Source: Rotaria sp. Silwood1 (taxonomy: Eukaryota > Rotifera > Eurotatoria > Philodinida > Philodinidae). From it: a stretch of DNA of 64,000 nucleotides. Made by a program: the position numbers and the translations under genes. Numbering within the stretch: the first letter of the stretch is position 1; the number at the start of each line of letters is the position of its first letter. A model generated the notes under the pieces. It made no database searches and was not told where the DNA came from. It saw nothing but the letters and a program-made list of their open reading frames with translations. Shown piece by piece: positions 61,037 to 64,000 of this stretch. Location of the stretch: positions 1-64,000 of the forward strand of contig CAJNOP010000675.1 of assembly GCA_905250075.1 (NCBI GenBank), given 5' to 3'.

Positions 61037-63067
61037 TGTTAAAGATTAGAAAACATTTTTGTGAGAAGAAGCTTTTTACAATATGCATCAAACATATAGA
61101 AAAAAAAGATAGAATGTTACTTGATCATTCTTACTAAGATTATTGAACATAAAATTGCAAGAATGCATATTATATGAGATAAATGTTTATTGAGAAGAAA
61201 ATAAGTAGGATAATATATCAATTTTAAATAAAACTTATTTACGAGTTATTGAGTGATTTTTGAAAATTATTCTTTTTTTCAAATCAATATTCAATGAAAA
61301 TAATTTTTTTTTTAAATTTTTAATACGGATATAAGAACGGTGGACTTGCATGCTAGCATCGTAGAAAATCTTTTCGTAGAACAAAAAGGTGGTGTTATCT
61401 AGTACTAATCGAGATAAATTTACAACATGAAACATAAGAACAAACTTTTTGTGAAATTTGAGTTTGGAGATGAAAAACAAGTACTGACAAAGAAAAAGAA
61501 TAGAATGTAGTGAATAATTGATATTGATAAGTGTTATATAAATAGATAAATAATTCATTGACAGCAAATCTTTTACGTAGAAAAAAAACATGTTTGTTGC
61601 TTGTATTTCATTTCTTTTAAAACAAAAATTAGAAAAAGTGAAAAATTGTTTTGAAATTGAATATTAAGTTAATATTGACATAGATTAAAAAAAAGAAACA
61701 GCTTTTTGTTTGATATTGATAGATTCTATTTATATATTATTACAAGTTATTTTTATGTTTATCAACGTTATGAAAAGATTTTTTAGCCATTTTGAATCTT
61801 GAAATTAATTTTACCTAATAAGTTTCTAAATTCGAAGAATGATATTTCTGATTGTATGTTGCTCTATGGAACTAGAACAACTTCGAGTACATCAAAAAAT
61901 AGTGGTAGAGGCACGTCAATACCATATAAAATTGTAGAGAAAAGTTTCGCTCTATATACACTGATAGTAAAAACAGTGCTCTATATTTTTCCGGATTTTA
62001 TCATCTTGTGAAAGGCGATCTAAAAGAAATGTTAAAGTATATGGGTAAAAATTTGAAATCACTTTCCTCACATAGAGAATGGCAGAGATTAAACAGGATT
62101 TCAATACTAATAGCATTAGTATTGACTTTTTCTCGTAAAAAAAGAAGTTTTGCGATTCTGTGCCTTCTATAAAAGAGCTACTGCATACATGGTGTATACT
62201 CTCACTTTCCTGACAAGCTTTGGGAATAATTAGAGAAACTTTTTTGAGCTGTAAATTTATATTTCCACCTTGAGACTCTTTGATACTGCCACACTTGCTT
62301 TGTGGTATTCTTCATTGTTAATCAGACCAAATAATTAAGATAATTGTTGGCCCAGATGAAAATTAAATTATAATGTACAGCAAACAAACAATATATTCGA
62401 TACGTCTCTAGGTCAGCAACACCACAGCACCTGCTCTCTTTTATATGCTCTGTCAATTAAACTAAATTGTATCTAGAACATTGCCGGTCCGGCCTATAAC
62501 ACACCCTGTATTTCTCTTTTGATATTTATTGAATTAATCCTTGTTCAAAAACAAAGTTGTCATATTTGGAAAAATTATGAAATATATTGGTTATAACATG
62601 ATTGTGAAGTTTAATATCTCTTTGACTTAATCAAAAATTAAAGATGTCGTTTTTGTCCTGTTTTCATCTCTGATTCTAAATTAGTTATCTCCACACAAAT
62701 ACCTTTTAACTTGCTTACTAAAACAAAAATAAAACTACATTCTTAATTAAAATGAGTACTTTAACAATCAGAGTTGAAGAAAGTATTCTTTTGGTAAAGT
62801 CGGTCTTACACAAGAATTTCGTTTCATAACAAGCTATTTCACGATGATATTATGAATGTGCTATTTTGCTGGTATCTGTCAGTTCCTTTTGTCATGATTA
62901 GTATGTACTGAGCGCATCATCCGCTTAAACTTCGATCCAAATACTAATAAGCAACATTTACTTACTTTTTTGTTTCTAGAAAAAGCACATGATCATTATT
63001 TATTGAATAAAAACACTTAAGTAGAGTTGCTCCTTTGGAATTTCTACATATAGAAACGAGTTTCTTT
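61037..63067. other. Gene-poor region
   Basis: No gene supported. A 118-codon minus-strand frame at 61235-61591 is Ile/Phe/Lys-rich and looks like chance in AT-rich DNA. A GC-rich palindromic core GCCGGTCCGGC lies near 62483-62493, followed by CACACCCTGTATTTCTC (from about 62502), which recurs at about 63850; this may mark an element end. Confidence 0.4.
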
Positions 63068-63350
63068 GAGAATACATCCTATTCCGCGATGTTGAACATT
63101 GCGGAATTAGTTCCGTCCCCGGAACCACTTTCATCCAACTCCAGGAACTCGATCATCATTCAATATAACAGATCTACTCGTCACTGGCCGAGTTCCACCA
63201 AATTTCCGGAATTGAGAATGCATCCTATTCCACGATGTTGAACATTCCGGAATCAGTTCTACCCCCGGAACCAATTTCGTCCAATTCCTGGAGCTCGATT
63301 ATGATTCCACCGAACAGGTCCAATCGATATCGATCGAGTTCCGTTGTTAT
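63068..63350 (+). repeat. GC-richer 146-bp tandem duplication
   Basis: The unit starting GAGAATACATCCTATTCC at 63068 recurs at 63214 with scattered substitutions, both containing a GATGTTGAACATT core and CCGGAACCA. The second copy fades near 63350, just before an assembly gap, so more copies may be missing. The overlapping frames at 63035-63552 follow the repeat and are not called as a gene. Confidence 0.75.
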
Positions 63351-63391
63351 CGAGGCGACCCCTGACTATCATGTTATCTTCCAATCATCTA

Positions 63392-63491
63392 NNNNNNNNN
63401 NNNNNNNNNNNNNNNNNNNNNNNNNNNNNNNNNNNNNNNNNNNNNNNNNNNNNNNNNNNNNNNNNNNNNNNNNNNNNNNNNNNNNNNNNNN
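63392..63491. other. Assembly gap (100 N)
   Basis: One hundred N, the usual placeholder for a scaffold gap of unknown size, directly beside the tandem duplication. Confidence 0.97.
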
Positions 63492-63796
63492 ACATAGGTG
63501 GCTTCTTGGGAGATCTAATCGTCTTAAAATCATGACTTCGTCAAAATCATAATTTTATCGAAAGCTTGTTCAGCGACAGGAGCTATCGATAGAGTCGACA
63601 TCTTTATCACAGTAATCATTCACTGAAATTCGCCTATAGACTTAATAGCAGTTCTCTAACACGTTTTTTCTCATGAGATATGTGTATGTATAAAACAACG
63701 AAAATGATCTTTTTTCGTATACCTCATAGTATTGATGGACTCATCAATAGTTCACTCATATGAAGCCATTTTAATATGATAAGCACATCAGCTTGC

Positions 63797-63940
63797 TGGG
63801 TGTGGGTGGGGTGTGGATGTGTGAGTAAGAGAGAAATGATACTCACACCCACACCCTGTATTTCTCTGGTACTGGCCATATATATAGGCAAAGCAATATC
63901 ACCTCAAATTGCTCCATCCACACCCACACCCATACTCACA
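63797..63940. repeat. TGTGGG-like hairpin cluster (copy 3)
   Basis: TGGGTGTGGGTGGGGTGTGG from 63797 leads into GGGTGTGGATGTGTGAGTA (63808-63826), which pairs with TACTCACACCCACACCC (63840-63856). A third tract, CCACACCCACACCCATACTC, lies near 63917-63936. The units match bdelloid-type telomere words in both orientations. Confidence 0.6.
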
Positions 63941-64000
63941 TCGTTTTCATGTGAAAAATGTTTTTCTGTCTTTTGCACAATGTGAATCAGACTTCTTTTG

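Noticed and set aside
61235-61591. 118-codon minus-strand frame
   Set aside because: Ile/Phe/Lys/Asn-rich with no domain, no ordered helices and no splice partner; expected by chance at this base composition.
62330-62530. Possible solo LTR
   Set aside because: A GC-rich palindrome and a CACACCCTGTATTTCTC word shared with 63850 hinted at an element end, but no paired ends or target duplication could be defined.
63035-63552. Overlapping frames through the GC-richer repeat and gap
   Set aside because: They track the 146-bp duplication and run through 100 N, so they cannot be read as a protein.
1-64000. tRNA, rRNA or CRISPR features
   Set aside because: Scanned by eye for tRNA-like T-loop and acceptor pairs and for regularly spaced short repeats with unique spacers; nothing convincing. 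A tRNA-finding program would be decisive.

Overview
The window is AT-rich eukaryotic DNA with a sparse set of intron-containing protein genes set in long repeat-bearing spacers. Most introns are about 45-90 bp with GT...AG ends. Animal families are clear: GATA zinc-finger factors, ER glucosidase II alpha, a mannose-6-phosphate-receptor-like protein, an axonemal TPR protein and a neuropeptide precursor. Compact introns, remnants of a rhodopsin-like receptor and of a Tc1/mariner transposase, a pentapeptide-repeat membrane protein, and scattered TGTGGG-like tracts (the telomere motif reported for a bdelloid) make a bdelloid rotifer my best guess. This is an inference, about 60% sure. I rebuilt the exon structures by hand from reading frames, GT/AG sites and matching intron phases; no transcript or database evidence was available.

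Layout. 1-11 kb: an intronless multi-pass membrane protein (4342-5196), a broken GPCR (about 6530-7011), a membrane-protein fragment on the minus strand (about 7.4-7.7 kb), a dead Tc1/mariner transposase (about 8335-9145) and a three-exon pentapeptide-repeat membrane protein (9450-11031). 11-33 kb: mostly non-coding, with a near-perfect 106-bp hairpin, a 128-bp-period tandem array, a 25-G run, several inverted-repeat elements and two short secreted-peptide genes (20837-21137 minus; 29209-29565 plus). 33-43 kb: two GATA factors on the minus strand, head to tail. 46-61 kb: the densest part, with an M6P-receptor-like gene and a 19-exon GANAB gene on the minus strand; a TTC29-like TPR gene diverging from GANAB across about 343 bp; a secreted cysteine-rich protein converging on the TPR gene 71 bp away; and a two-TM protein. 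61-64 kb: gene-poor, with a GC-richer 146-bp duplication, a 100-N gap and more TGTGGG-like hairpins.

Function. GANAB trims glucose from N-glycans in the ER, and the adjacent M6P-receptor-like protein would sort glycoproteins after the Golgi, so both act on the same secretory route; nothing here shows co-regulation. The GATA pair looks like an old duplication in which one copy is shorter and has an altered N-terminal finger. The peptide precursors are candidate signalling peptides of unknown family.

The most notable non-coding signal is the number of distinct inverted-repeat (MITE or foldback-like) elements. They often sit inside the unusually long introns, so insertion may account for part of the intron-length variation. 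No operon, CRISPR array or obvious RNA gene was seen.
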